Shown: in pieces, positions 48,488-59,560 of the stretch
Position numbering within the stretch: the stretch's first letter is position 1
How the letters are laid out: each line of letters begins with the position of its first letter
DNA from: Micropterix aruncella
Taxonomy: Eukaryota > Arthropoda > Insecta > Lepidoptera > Micropterigidae
NCBI GenBank assembly: GCA_944548615.1
Contig: OX155960.1
Span: 28,738,056-28,802,055 of the forward strand
DNA length: 64,000 bases
Reading direction: 5' to 3'
The notes under the pieces: model-generated
Databases searched by the model: none
What the model was told of the DNA's origin: nothing
Seen by the model: only the letters and a program-made list of their open reading frames with translations
Position numbers and translations under genes: made by a program

Positions 48488-48933
48488 TATGTATACAGTT
48501 TTGAAGACAATAAATTTCATTCAATTTGATTTGATTTGTGTTTCATTGATTAATATTGAAGCAAAATGGCATCAGCGTATATTTCTTACTACAGGATGAA
48601 TTGAAAACAGGATTACCCATGATTGTCGAGACTCTAACAACCTTTTCATCATTTATGTCGGATAATCAGAGCAATCTAATGGTCCAGTTTGTTTCAATTG
48701 CTTCTTTATTGGCCCGTTCAGCCTGATTAAGTTTACGAGAGCACCTGATTGAATGAATTGCCCTTAAAGAGGGTGATAATAAATTTTAAAACGGTGAGTA
48801 GGCTGGTATCATTATAAAAGCAACCCTGAAATCCGTAATCATGTTAGGCGGCTGTTTAGGAATGGCTCTACTACCGCAGGCTGCATATGCAGGGTTAATG
48901 AAGAAAGCCGACGAAAGGCTTTTTCATTTAATA
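48488..48933. other. Noncoding gap
   Basis: No gene or repeat end that I can support. Confidence 0.5.
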
Positions 48934-49175
48934 ATACTAAAATCGGAAAATAGTCCGTGTGAACGAGACAGGGCAATACGCTAGATGTGAGTTTTTCCGC
49001 ATTAAAACTGCCCGCCAAGGTCAAATCTTACACCGCACGAAATATGCTCGAATTTATTCGGACGATTATAAGTTCGACAGGTAGTATTTATCGACGATCG
49101 TTCGTTTCATATTCCGCTCCAACGTATTATTGCTCTGTCTCTTTCGCTTGGACCAATTTTAGTTTTAGTTTTAGG
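48934..49175. mobile_element. MITE copy B (relative of 26002-26320)
   Basis: Inverted ends around ctaaaatcggaaaatagtcc...gacagggcaatacg and, opposite, ctaaaactaaaattggtcca...gacagagcaata. It aligns on the reverse strand to copy A through gtatttatcgacgatcg and tttcgtgcggtg. The outermost ~25 bp of copy A are missing. Confidence 0.55.
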
Positions 49176-49261
49176 GTCCATTATTATTTATTTCCATCGA
49201 TATAATTACATGACTATCATCAATGTGTGTACTTTAATCGCACCCCTACCTAGGTATATAA

Positions 49262-49450
49262 ATTGATGTGACCCGCGAGCTCGGCACAATTGAAAATAGT
49301 CGTCTAAGCGACGCCTTCATCCGGGCTCGTAGGGTGCTTGTCGACGCCACTGATCAGATCAACGAGGCGCGTGGCGACCGACTGGCCAATGGCTACGTGC
49401 GGCTGCGTGCGGTCAGTGGAGTGAATGACTTCATACGATTTAAACGCTGA
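49262..49450 (+). CDS. Orphan coding-like fragment, family not recognised
   Basis: Immediately after an in-frame TAA the frame reads IDVTRELGTIENSRLSDAF, IRARRVLVDATDQINEARGD, then LANGYVRLRAVSGVNDFIRF and TGA. Third positions are GC-rich (GTC GAC GCC, CTG GCC) in an AT-rich setting. There is no ATG and no acceptor, so it looks like a 5'-truncated piece of a gene or element. No function proposed. Confidence 0.35.
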   Translation: MDVTRELGTIENSRLSDAFIRARRVLVDATDQINEARGDRLANGYVRLRAVSGVNDFIRFKR

Positions 49451-50105
49451 AACGTAATCTGACAATGTTAATAATCGGGACGCAGCTTATAAAACAGAAT
49501 ATAATAATCTCTTTCAAGCACTTACGCGCGACAAACATGGTAATGAGAGAGCGTCCCGAAATTAGTTTTCTAATAAATAGATAATTAAGAATGAACGCAC
49601 TAATGAATTAAACATGGGACCCTTCCTCCAGAAAAACCAATCCTTCTGGTATAACTTTTGTCTCGATTCGTGTACATAAAAATACAGAGTTTCAGGTGTC
49701 GAAAAAAAACACACACTCTGTTTTGTATATAGGATTATTATCATTGCCTTAGTAGCCTCATCAAATTCTTTATACATATTAAATAAATAAAAAAGTCATG
49801 TCTCACAGTTTTAAAGTCTCACAGCAGCTCTTTTTACTCACAGTAGTCCGAGGTCAAAAACTGCTTTCAAGTTATGTAAGTACGTAATATAAAACGATTG
49901 GGTAAAATATACAAATTACGGACAATCTAACAGTTTGTGGCAAAACTATATTTACCATGTCCCACCATATCCGTGGGATCATCATATATAATCATATATA
50001 TGATGGAGAGGCACTTCAAGAAGAATAAACCATATATGTACTTTGGTAAGGTAATCTTCTTGCTGTTAAGAATAAAACCTAGCCCCTTGGTCAATTCGAT
50101 TTGAT
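49451..50105. other. AT-rich noncoding stretch
   Basis: No signal beyond a small gggacgc/gcgtccc inverted pair at 49479 and 49551. Confidence 0.5.
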
Positions 50106-50109
50106 AGTT

Positions 50110-50400
50110 TTACAAATTAACCTGGCAGGTGCGTATGTCTCGATCAGCGTTTCGCTAATTCGCCCTTGATTTCTATTACGGCGGCAACGCGCCCTAATGA
50201 TGGCTAGTTACAGCCTAATGAGGGCTAGTTATCGAGGGCGGCGACTCAACAGTTAAGCGAGCCTTTAAACAAAACCCGCCCTAGGCAGGTGCGCGACCGT
50301 CTAATTATGGGCGGGCGCCGCCCTTTAATTTGGGCACGGTCGCGCTTAGGCATTATAAAACTGCGCCTCGCAAATTTTTAGGTATTTTTGACGCAGGTTA
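50110..50400. promoter_or_regulatory. GC-rich block with clustered binding-site-like motifs
   Basis: Two CAGGTGCG E-box-like sites (50127 and 50287), ctaatta (50304), gggcgggcgccgccc (50313) and direct repeats taatgagggctagttat / taatgatggctagttac (50195-50230) occur within 290 bp. No coding frame. An enhancer is possible but unproven. Confidence 0.3.
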
Positions 50401-50739
50401 TAATGGACCATCCCTTGGAATATAAAGATGTGCCTCGTTTGTGATGTTACATGGGTTTCATTTCAAATATGAAGATCACTAAATGCTGAGAGGGAAAATG
50501 GTATAATTTATTTAATAGCAGCGAGGACTGCTTAATCTTGTCTGACCACATTGTTACAAAGTTTTTTTTTATTATTTATGAAGATGTAACGTGTAAGACA
50601 TGTGTCTTTACACGGTTATAGAAGTTTTAGGTTGACTCTAAAACCAACTCGTCCCGATGAATATTAAACTCTCGAAAGGGAGGGAATCATTACAAAAAGC
50701 ATCGACTACAAACGGAGGGCATATAGATCAGTCACTGGC

Positions 50740-51075
50740 ATTTAACGTCACATATTTGAAATGAGTTCGGTACGATACGTATTGATCGAGTTCGGTACGA
50801 TACTGTGCAAGACTAATGAAAATCATAAAGACCCGGAAACTCGAGTATTTTGGACACATAATGCCGAAAGTAAAGTGTATCACTGTAGCTTACAATTCAA
50901 GGCAAAATCTAAGGTAGAAGATCTCAAGGACGAATGCGCCTGTCCTGGCCTACCAATTTACGTCAACGGTATGGGAAGAGTACACGTGTCCGAGCAGCAG
51001 TCTACAAAATAAATATAGCCAGAATGGTCGCCAACCTTCGCAGCGGAGAAGGCACTTGAAGAATAAGAAAACGAT
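50740..51075 (+). pseudogene. 3' end of an RTE-like LINE, frameshifted
   Basis: Pieces in three frames follow the usual order: LEYFGHIM, ESKVYHCSLQFKAKSKVEDL, WPTNLRQRYG, RAAVYKINIARMVANLRSGE. The longest single frame (50761-51012) is therefore only a shifted reading of this relic. Confidence 0.75.
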
Positions 51076-52060
51076 GCATATTTTATTCCGATAAAGAGAA
51101 TCCTATTTTATGGGGCACTGTATACATATTTATAATAGAATTCCTGTATACATTGTAATACTTACCTCCCGGTAACCACATCGTAATTTATTCTCTGTCT
51201 CTATTCCCCAGAATAGACAGAAGCACCAGCACGCAGCTAGTAAACAACTATTCAATCAGCCGTAGTAAACTTATGAGTAATATGTTCTATTCCATAATGT
51301 AGGTAGTCTTCCCTCATCAGCTAACATCTGTGACATCTCATTCCCGACGGCAATGCATCAACTATCACGACCCACTAATAGTCAACATCGCGATCCCGGT
51401 GGGCGTCTCCCCGCCGGCTTTGCCGGATGGCATTGTTTGAAGTGGCAATTTAGAAAATTAGTTTCGTCCGAACATGTGCATATTTGTAAGAGCCATCGGT
51501 GGCGAAACGCTCTTTGCAACGCCGCTGAGCGACAGATTGTGTTTGCCATTCGACAGTTGAGTCGACAATGACGCCATATGCGACGCCACGGTCTTTTTAA
51601 TTTCAGGGGGGTTGCAATTACCAGCCGTCGTGACTGATTTCGCTATTCGACGCGTAAGAGATTGGGGTATTCAACCGGTTACTTTCAATACTCGGCTTGT
51701 TTTTAACCCACCAACAAACCCCATAATATCAGCACAGTATGTGATATCAGGATAGGTATAAGAGAAAAGGAGAAGAACCCTCTACCCCGGTGTGAGCCAC
51801 CGTTTTCACAGGTTTTAGAGTCAATACTATTCAGTGACTGTTTCTTGTTATTTGCGGTAATTTAAACAATAAAAAGTAAACTCTAGGAGGAAAATAAAGG
51901 AAATTAAACAATAATCTAAAATTTAAATTAAATGAAGAGTAATCGAAGTGATCCAAATAATATTCATCTTTATATAAAAAATATCGTTTTTAAATAGTTT
52001 ATACCCAATACGGTAACGGTTCACCTTATTGTCGAGCGACAATTATCTTACAGGCGGCCG
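51076..52060. other. Noncoding stretch
   Basis: 51340-51600 is GC-richer (ggtgggcgtctccccgccgg) with no domain. The rest is AT-rich; no feature supported. Confidence 0.45.
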
Positions 52061-52072
52061 GCTTTTATTTAA

Positions 52073-52160
52073 TCACGTGGCAGTACTCAGACAGTCACCC
52101 ATCCAAGTACAGACCACGCCCGACACCGCTAAACTTCGGTGATCTAACGGCACCCAGTGG
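52073..52160 (-). pseudogene. 5S rRNA-derived segment
   Basis: Minus strand: gatcaccgaagtttagcggt, gtcgggcgtggtctgtactt, ggatgggtgactg, ending cacgtgatt. This matches the internal control region (A box to C box) and 3' half of metazoan 5S rRNA with several substitutions; the 5' third is not recognisable. It is either a 5S pseudogene or the head of a 5S-derived SINE. It stands head-to-head with the GC-rich repeat that begins at 52185. Confidence 0.75.
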
Positions 52161-52184
52161 AAGCTAATGGGCCTAGTGTTATAG

Positions 52185-52520
52185 TTGAGCCATCGAGACC
52201 CATGTGTAAGGGTCTTCCAAACTCACAGGTTAACACCCATCCAAGCGGAACTACGATCCCGGGTAGGGCCCTGTGCCTGTGAGCTTTTCATCTGTCAATC
52301 GTAGTTCGGGAGCTCCTGGACGGTTTGCGCATCGTGCGGCGTCAGCCAATCGATTGTGCATTTTGACTGATAGCCGGGGGAGTCTGGAAACGGCTTTCTT
52401 TCCTATAGAGCGGGGGCAGTTGTTAACTTTACGGCAACGAACAGCCGGACAAAGGATGCCGTGGTCCGCGATAGATTCGGTAAACACCGAATCACCGCTA
52501 CGTAATGCTGGGGCCACACT
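52185..52520 (+). repeat. GC-rich interspersed repeat, copy G4 (3' truncated)
   Basis: Same order of blocks as G1 (gagacccatgtgtaagg, cctggacggtttgcgcatcg, gcggcgtcagccaatcgatt, atagagcgggggcagttgtt, gtggtccgcgatag), ending near taatgctggg without the stem-loop. Confidence 0.7.
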
Positions 52521-52930
52521 AAGTGAAGCTGTTTATTTTTAACCAGTAACTCCAATTTTGCAGAAAAAACATTTACTTTTATCTTAGGTCTGGTTCAATT
52601 TCCACAAATTCTGACCTTTCCTTATACCTTCCCTTTCCTTACCTTATTTTGGAAGTCTATTTATATATTAATATATGTTTGTATGTATATATTATTTATG
52701 TCCTTTTTAAATATTTATTTATTAATTTAGATACATAGCCTAGATATATCAATACTTTAGTAGATACGTATAAAATGCAACTATTTTCTCTAATTTAGTC
52801 TTCCACTTCGATCAAGGCGGGATAACACACTCACCATTCCGATATATCATTCTGCTGTTTACACGCACTCTTTTACGATCCATTCTGTTCGTTTATAAAA
52901 TCAACTCCCTCACTCTATCAGGCATGCACC
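52521..52930. other. AT-rich gap
   Basis: No feature supported. Confidence 0.5.
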
Positions 52931-53110
52931 TTTTTTTATTTTTTTTATTTTTTATTTATTAAAGGTAAAGCACAAAATATAATTTCCTGCAGAATTAAAA
53001 CAAATGTGTTTGGAGCAGTAGCGAAAAATAGAGCACACTGCAGCATCTTGGTCACTACGTCAACACCGCCTAACAAGGCCTAGGCCTGTACTAAGGCAGG
53101 TGTACCAGGA
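52931..53110 (-). mobile_element. LINE 3' UTR fragment with A/T-rich tail, copy 1
   Basis: Minus strand: gtacaggcctaggccttgtt, aggcggtgttgacgtagtga, ccaagatgctgcagtgtgct, tttgtgctttacc, then an aataaataaaaaataaaa tail. A second copy is at 62178-62341. Confidence 0.65.
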
Positions 53111-54170
53111 AATATTTTACCTGTGCACACAAAAAATAACAAAAATTCTAAATTATGTCTTTGCCATAAACATGTTAAACACACTTTCCGTCGTTCACCT
53201 TCGTTGCACACTTTCAAAAAGTTGTTGAAGAAACCTTTATTTCCACATAGCCACTAAGGTTTAGGTTTAGGGTTTATACTCCCCTGGGCAACCTTAGCAT
53301 AAGTTATTGACATATATTTGTATAACTTTATTTTAAATATAAATTTACTACTTATGTGTGTATTGTACGGTGACAATTAGTAGTTTATCAAATTGTAGAC
53401 CGTAAGATATCGCTATATCGATAAGTCCGCTATTTGTGCATACATTGTCTTTTTTTTATAAAACCAGTTTAATATACATTAAGCATTTTTTTATAGCACC
53501 ATATTATTCAGTTTTATAGTAATAATATAATAGAATAGAATATAACAATAATTATCTATTCTATTAATTTAAAATTTTATCGTATCTTTAATTACTCCAA
53601 TTTTGCCTACTCTTCGACATCAACATGTCGGTTGACTGGAAGTTATTGTTTAATTAGCAGTAAGTCCGCCAATGTACTTCAAATGTTTTTATTGTGCAAT
53701 AAACACATTTTCATTGATTCAATTTCTATATGTATTTTTCAGAAATACGAGTGTTGGAAATCTGCTTCACAATTATATCGTGACAAAAGGCGTTAGAAAT
53801 TTTATGGCTGGTTCTGCAAAAGCCGGATGCTCTTGACGACAAGATATGCAAAAGTCTATTAATGATATTCTCTTGAGTAACCTATGTTTTGGAGAGCTGT
53901 GCCACTTGAAAAATCAACTAACGAGTCGACATTTGAACCTGATAAATATGTCTCGGATTCTACCCTAATTGAAAATGGGTTGCCTATCCACGCTTGGTTT
54001 CTGATGGTTGGAGAAAAATATTTTTTTCAGATTAGTCTCCAGTCCTATCATATGTTCCTTGATACTAGCTGAAGTATCGTGCGGCAATGAATAACGTGCT
54101 ATGCTATTTGATCATTTACGAGTATGATTAGTCTAAACAACAGGGAGAAAATGCTGTGACCCGGTAATTT
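53111..54170. other. AT-rich noncoding stretch
   Basis: The frame at 53884-54072 has no recognisable motif. No other feature. Confidence 0.5.
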
Positions 54171-54176
54171 ATTGTC

Positions 54177-55286
54177 GTGGCCCGGTACGGGGTTGCGACC
54201 CACCATTTGGACGACCCACCATCAGCGGAACAATTTGACTCCCAGAGGGGTTGTCAGGTCGACGTAGCCTATTTCGACTTTCGAAAAGCATTCGACCGGG
54301 TCGATAATGACATATTGCTCAGGGAACTGGCAACAGTGGGGTGCTCACATACACTCCTGCAGTTCTTCGCCAGTTACCTGAGAGACCGCCAGCAATTCGT
54401 TAAATATGGGACATCAACATCAGATTTGTACTTTACACACTCTGGGGTGAGCCAGGGATCAAATCTGGGCCCATTACTGTTTAATTTGCTGGTGAATACA
54501 TTGCCAGACGTGGTTACAAAAACCAGCTGCCTGATTTTCGCGGATGACCTAAAATTATTCGCAAGAACGGGCAGTAAAGAATCCTGTATATTACTGCAGG
54601 ATGACATAGACGCCGTGTATCTTTGGAGTATAACCCACAAGCTATACTTCAATACCGGCAAATGTTCTATCACGTACTCGCGAGGTGACGCCCCGTTTTT
54701 ACATAGTTATGACATTGATGGCAAGGCACTATCACGAGTAAATCAAACAAGGGACCTAGGAGTGACCTTTGACTCACGGTTGACATACAGACAGCACATC
54801 TACACCCTAGTTGATAATTCTTACAAATTGCTAGGTTTTGTGATGAGGAGCATGAGACAGTTTAACAACACATTTGTCATGCGCCTCCTATTCAATTCCC
54901 TAATTCGGAGCAGATTAGAAGGCAACGCGGCAATATGGAGTCCTTACGAAAATAGCTACATATACAGGCTGGAGAGTATACAGAAACGCTTTCTGAGGTT
55001 CCTGTACTTTAAACAGCATGGATATTATCCCTTTCTATATCTTACGGCATTTATTCTGGGGATGGTTGGGTACAACTCACTAAGCGTAAGAAGAGATTGG
55101 CTGGCAATCTGCCACATATATAGACTGCTTAGGGGGTTAGTTGATAATCCGACCATCCTTAGAAGAATCGGTCTGTTTGTACCCGCCAAATACTACCGTG
55201 CTAGGACTCAGTATTATTCGCGTTACCGCGAGCTAGAACTAACATCGTTCAACACTGCTTCACGGTGCGGACGCTTTGTACCATAA
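54177..55286 (+). pseudogene. 5'-truncated LINE reverse transcriptase, jockey-like (second family)
   Basis: 369 open codons. AYFDFRKAFDRVD (~31-43, first catalytic Asp), SGVSQGSNLGPLLFNLLVN (~89-107; Ser replaces the usual Pro), SCLIFADDLKLF (~117-128, catalytic DD), a thumb region with DLGVTFDSRLTYRQH, and a C-terminus around SLSVRRDWLAICHIYRLLRG. The frame has no ATG start (GTG at 54177) and the RT N-terminus, fingers and endonuclease are missing, so it is a 5'-truncated copy. The open remaining frame suggests limited decay. Clearly a different family from the LINE at 13324-15420. Confidence 0.88.
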
Positions 55287-55755
55287 ATGCACTAGGTTCA
55301 GCTGAGCCACAATTGGATATTTGGACGGTGAACTTAGCACAACTGCAAAGTACGAAGTAGCACAAGTACAAAGAAATGGCATTTCTTAGCAATCAAGTAA
55401 TTAGATAAATATGTAGTATGTAGTATTAAAATTGTTAAAAAGTAGTAACTAGTATAATAAGAAAGATTAGATAATCATTAGATATATGTAAGTGTAATCG
55501 TTTAATATTACGCTCTAAAGTATTTTTCTGTCTCGTTTGCTATAGTCTAGAATAATAATCTATATATTAGAATAATAATGATAGTAATAGTAATGGAGTA
55601 GAATAATAATAATATTATTAACAGTAGAGTTATAATAATAGTCTATAGTAGAATAATAGTTATAATCTAGAATAATAGCCTATAAAAATAATTAACGATT
55701 TGGAATCATCTGTAAGGTTAATTATGTTTTGGGAAATAAATAAATAAATAAATTT
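55287..55755 (+). mobile_element. 3' UTR and (AAAT)n tail of the second LINE
   Basis: AT-rich sequence with many tagaataata units (55550-55680) ends in gggaaataaataaataaata at about 55731-55751, a usual LINE tail. Confidence 0.65.
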
Positions 55756-55914
55756 GGAAAACACTGATCGGTGTCTGCATTAAATTCAAATGACGGCATA
55801 ATTTAAACATGATACATTTTGAAAAATTCCGCTTGATTTTTCAGTTTACCTTAGACAGATTTTTGAAGCTATTTCCATACTATGTACAAATACTATGGTC
55901 TCTGCGTTGGTCTC

Positions 55915-56055
55915 TAACGGGTTGCTGGTGAACTAGACAGTAGATTGTCTTGTCCCCAAGTCTTCTACGCTCATCCCACGGCTGAAAGAACGATCTATAT
56001 CGGTATACCAGCCTGGGATGACGGGTTCGCCCGTTGTAGTCGACACCGCCGTCCT
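55915..56055 (+). repeat. GC-rich interspersed repeat, copy G5 (3' end only)
   Basis: ccaagtcttctacgctcatc, cagcctgggatgacgggttc and gcccgttgtagtcgac keep the terminal ACGGG-TTCG-CCCGT stem-loop (about 56019-56032). As with a 5'-truncated retroelement, only the 3' end is present. Confidence 0.7.
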
Positions 56056-56099
56056 GTACAAATACTATGTGACATGTGACAACCGAAGGCGGTGTCCAT

Positions 56100-56540
56100 A
56101 GATTCTTTCTTTGGTGGTGCTAGGAACCGCCCACATTTTAGGGATAAATGCTTCGCCGTGCGGCGCCGTCGCCGTCCCTTTTCCCAAAAAAGCGTTTGAA
56201 AAATACACCGGTCGGACACCAAAAATGATAAAAAAAGATGGCGGCGCGGTCAAAAATTCGAAATGGCCCGCCGTTCCCAGGGTGGCCAACCGCAGCCACC
56301 TGACACACGTGCGAAAGAGCGGGACGCCGAGCACGAAAGCCTCCGCGTGCGAGCGGGACGCCCTGCCAATCCATTACGCAAAATAAGCGAGAGGAGGACG
56401 GCGCTATCCGGGATGGTCGCCGCGCGAGAGGGACGAGATGATCGCGGGCGCTGTGACTTGTGAGAATCAAATCACGATTCACGCCGCGCCGCGGCGCCGC
56501 CCGTCTCGGTTATTATCGCATAGGCTGCGTTTACAGCGGC
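56100..56540. promoter_or_regulatory. CpG-rich block, possible promoter or CpG-rich exon
   Basis: The strongest CpG concentration in the window (cgccgtgcggcgccgtcgcc at ~56155; gccgcgccgcggcgccgccc at ~56481). Frames are open on both strands through composition alone. I see no domain, so no protein is called. Confidence 0.3.
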
Positions 56541-56549
56541 TGCCTATTC

Positions 56550-57982
56550 TTCTTCTTCATTAAGTCCACCCTCCCCCCCCCCCCACCAATATTTTCTATT
56601 GAAATTCTTGATTTTTTAGGCAAATTCGCGATGTTCTGTGCTAACGTTTAGTTTTCTATATTTGAGCACATTTCAGCAATAACAGAATGATATCTTAGGT
56701 ACGCATAATCAAAGACAACACTGTTAATTTACAATTGTACAGCGGTAGCAAACTGAATAGTAAGATTGAGGATCTATATAGCCTGAAAAATCTACAACCA
56801 TATTAGCATTACATTTTTTTTCCATTTCTAAGATGGAATTCGTAATAAATAATGAAAAATAAGCAATTGTGGAGGATTAATTAAACGCGTTTTCACTTAG
56901 ATTTTTATTTTCGATTAACCCGTCAGTCACGCAGGTACGCGTTCTTAATCACCGACATCTTTTTTCGTTCCCCGTCCGGCCTAATCAGACCGCCATTGCC
57001 TGCCGGTAGAGGGCGATACACACCAATCGCGCGAAATTTATATCTTATCAATCCGCCATTACAAAAGATAAAAATAGGAGTAGGTACCAAAAATGAAAAT
57101 TAAACTTTAAAAATATTACTCAATAGTACCCACGACACGCATGTGTAATTAGATAGGTATATTAGGAGTATTTTTGCTACGGTTTGTTGAATATGAAATA
57201 ATAATATTATACTCGTAATATGTAACTTTTGAACAGCAGAAAGGAAACGATAGTTTCTTTTCTCGAAATGGGTTTTTCAATTGCTCTGTCTTTCTATATT
57301 ACATAAGAACTACAGAAGGGTAGGTTCAGTATAAGTTATCCTAGATTTATTCAATTGCAGCTGTAACCTCAGAAAGGAAATGATTTCATAAAATCATGAC
57401 GTTGCTGCAGCCATCATGAGAACACCTCCTGCCATTTCAATTGTGGGTCGTATCATGAAACATTCAAATGGGATGGTGAATATACTACAGAGCTCTAACT
57501 GCAAGATTAACTGCAATAAGGTGACATTATTCGATTTGCGCTTATGGCATGACTTGGCATTTTTGTGTCAACCGTAAAAATGCACCATTTTCAAAATGAA
57601 AAATTGGATGCTACTTTTTGTATTCCTACACTATACAGGGTGTGATTACAGCACGGACATTTCTTGTGGTGGGTGAATCAGTACGACGAAGTAGACTTTT
57701 GAAGAAAATGGAAAACAAAAAAAAAAAATCCTTTTTTTTTTACATCAAATTTGTAAATTGTATCTATTGAAGAAAAGTTTCAGAAGCGTTGAGCGCGCTG
57801 CGCCACCTAGCGCTAGCTAGGTTGTATATTACAAATAAATAGTATTAAAGATATTATACCTACTGCTAGATAGCGTATAGTTCTCATAGCGTTTTATACT
57901 ATTAAAAAAAACTATTTATATATATTTTTTTTATTGTTTTTGTTATTTTAAGTTGTATACTTTGCCCTACTCATTCACTCAC
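56550..57982. other. Noncoding stretch
   Basis: C run at 56571-56584. A CTCF-like ccggtagagggcga is at 57003-57016. acagggtgtgattac at ~57635 resembles a common insect repeat end. No gene. Confidence 0.45.
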
Positions 57983-57984
57983 TA

Positions 57985-58426
57985 CAAGAATTGCCAGTGC
58001 AGTACTAGTAAGATGTTATACTAATACAGTTACCTAAGAATATTTTCAGGATACTAATATTGCGTCTTTTGGCAATCGTTCCCTTACTGTAGTTAGCGAT
58101 TCATGTGTGTTATATTATGTGTCTTGTGTATGAATGTGTAAAGGGCTCTCTAGACGATCAAGCATGCTTGTCAAGCTTCGCGTCGCGGGCTGGGAAGGGG
58201 ATCGTAAACCGCAGGAAATATGTTTTTTTTATAGTTACCAAAAATGCCGAATTTTGTAGTTTTATACCAGAGAGTCACGTTAATTAGACGTGATTGATTG
58301 ATGAACGACGTGACTCCCTGCTATTTTTAAAAATTAAGAGTTTTTGGTAAATATTTTAAAAAATATTTGCATAAAAAATATTTGTATTAGTATAACATCT
58401 TACTAGTACTGCACTAGCAATTCTTG
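57985..58426. mobile_element. MITE, Tc1/mariner type, with a second MITE fragment inside
   Basis: ~44 bp ends caagaattgc[c/t]agtgcagt...ttatactaata, inverted at 58383-58426, flanked by TA on both sides. Inside, 58141-58380 is a right-truncated relative of the hairpin MITE at 29179-29487 (aagggctctctagacgatca, preceded by TA). Confidence 0.8.
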
Positions 58427-58658
58427 TACAGTAGGTACTAGGTGCCGTTTTCATTATGATTATGTGCAGTCAAGTAGGTGCCTACTCATAATATGGTAAT
58501 ATTTAGCAATATAGCAATATAGGTGTGTTAGACTGCGCATGGCCACTTGTTTGGTTAGATACCTAATATATATAAATGTATGTAGTAGGCAGTTATATTA
58601 TGCCAATTCAGGAAAAAAACATGATAAAATACCGCAAAATCACCATCTATCTTCCTCA

Positions 58659-59560
58659 GGGCCGATTTTTCAATCGTCAGATAAACTGTCTAATAAGTAT
58701 CCAAGGAATTATTTTATCTGTTGATTTTTTCATCGAATATCATAGGCGAGTTTTTCAATCATCAAATAACTGTCAAATAGTTATTGGAAGATTTTTCGCT
58801 ATGTTGGCAGCACTAACTTCAGACAATACACGAAAGCGAGACAGAATGATTGAACCACTCTATATGCTAGAGCGAGAAGCTCTTAAAAAATATTTATTTG
58901 ACATTTGCTTTCAACATAACCTCGAATTGCGCGCTTTGTCTGTTTGTCGTGTGCGTCTTTCTTTCGTGAATTTGCGAGTTTGTCGTTTAAAAATGGAAAG
59001 TTTAATAATAAAACGAGATAGGTCTGTTAGTTTCACGACAAGTAATTGCATCATAGATGGTTTGATGCATCATCATAAGCATGAACTAACCTTTATGTAT
59101 TATGTTTAATTTGGTCTTCAATCAATGTCAGCAGATACTGGACAGTTTATTTTTGTAGTCTGAATCTTTGCTTAAATTCCACATCATCCCATTGTACAAA
59201 ATTATCCGGTCTATTTCTCACTACTCTTTGTTTTCTCCGAACCGGATTTAAGTAATTATAATTTCCGCTTCTTTTTCAATAGCAACGTCATCTAACACAG
59301 CGAATAAATCCATATCTCAGCGCAAAAGATCACCACAAATTATCACATCCTAACCTCTCACTGTCAAAATCAGTTTGACGGGTCAATTTATTGGACGAAT
59401 AACTCGTTATCTGACCCTCGGAGCAGCGGATAACTTTATTCAGCGAATAGTATTTTTATTCCTTTGATAACTGTTAACTGACTATTGAAAAATTAAATTT
59501 TGTACTGTCTAATGAATAAGTCCTATCCGACTGTTTATCTGACGATTGAAAAATCGGCCC
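58659..59560. mobile_element. MITE with perfect 28 bp ends GGGCCGATTTTTCAATCG...
   Basis: 58659-58686 and 59533-59560 are perfect inverted repeats, and a second inner pair (gagtttttcaatcatcaaat / gactattgaaaaatt) follows. The 177-codon frame at 58576-59109 starts outside the element and runs across its end, so it is unlikely to be a gene. No target duplication recognised. Confidence 0.75.

Noticed and set aside
48215..48520. Proline-rich frame through the G/C arrays
   Set aside because: Compositional, inside a MITE.
49479..49557. Small inverted pair gggacgc / gcgtccc
   Set aside because: Seven bases; expected by chance.
56065..56482. Several frames open on both strands
   Set aside because: Open because of high GC; they disagree between strands and carry no motif.
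58576..59109. 177-codon frame
   Set aside because: Starts outside and crosses the end of the MITE at 58659, so it is very unlikely to be a real protein.
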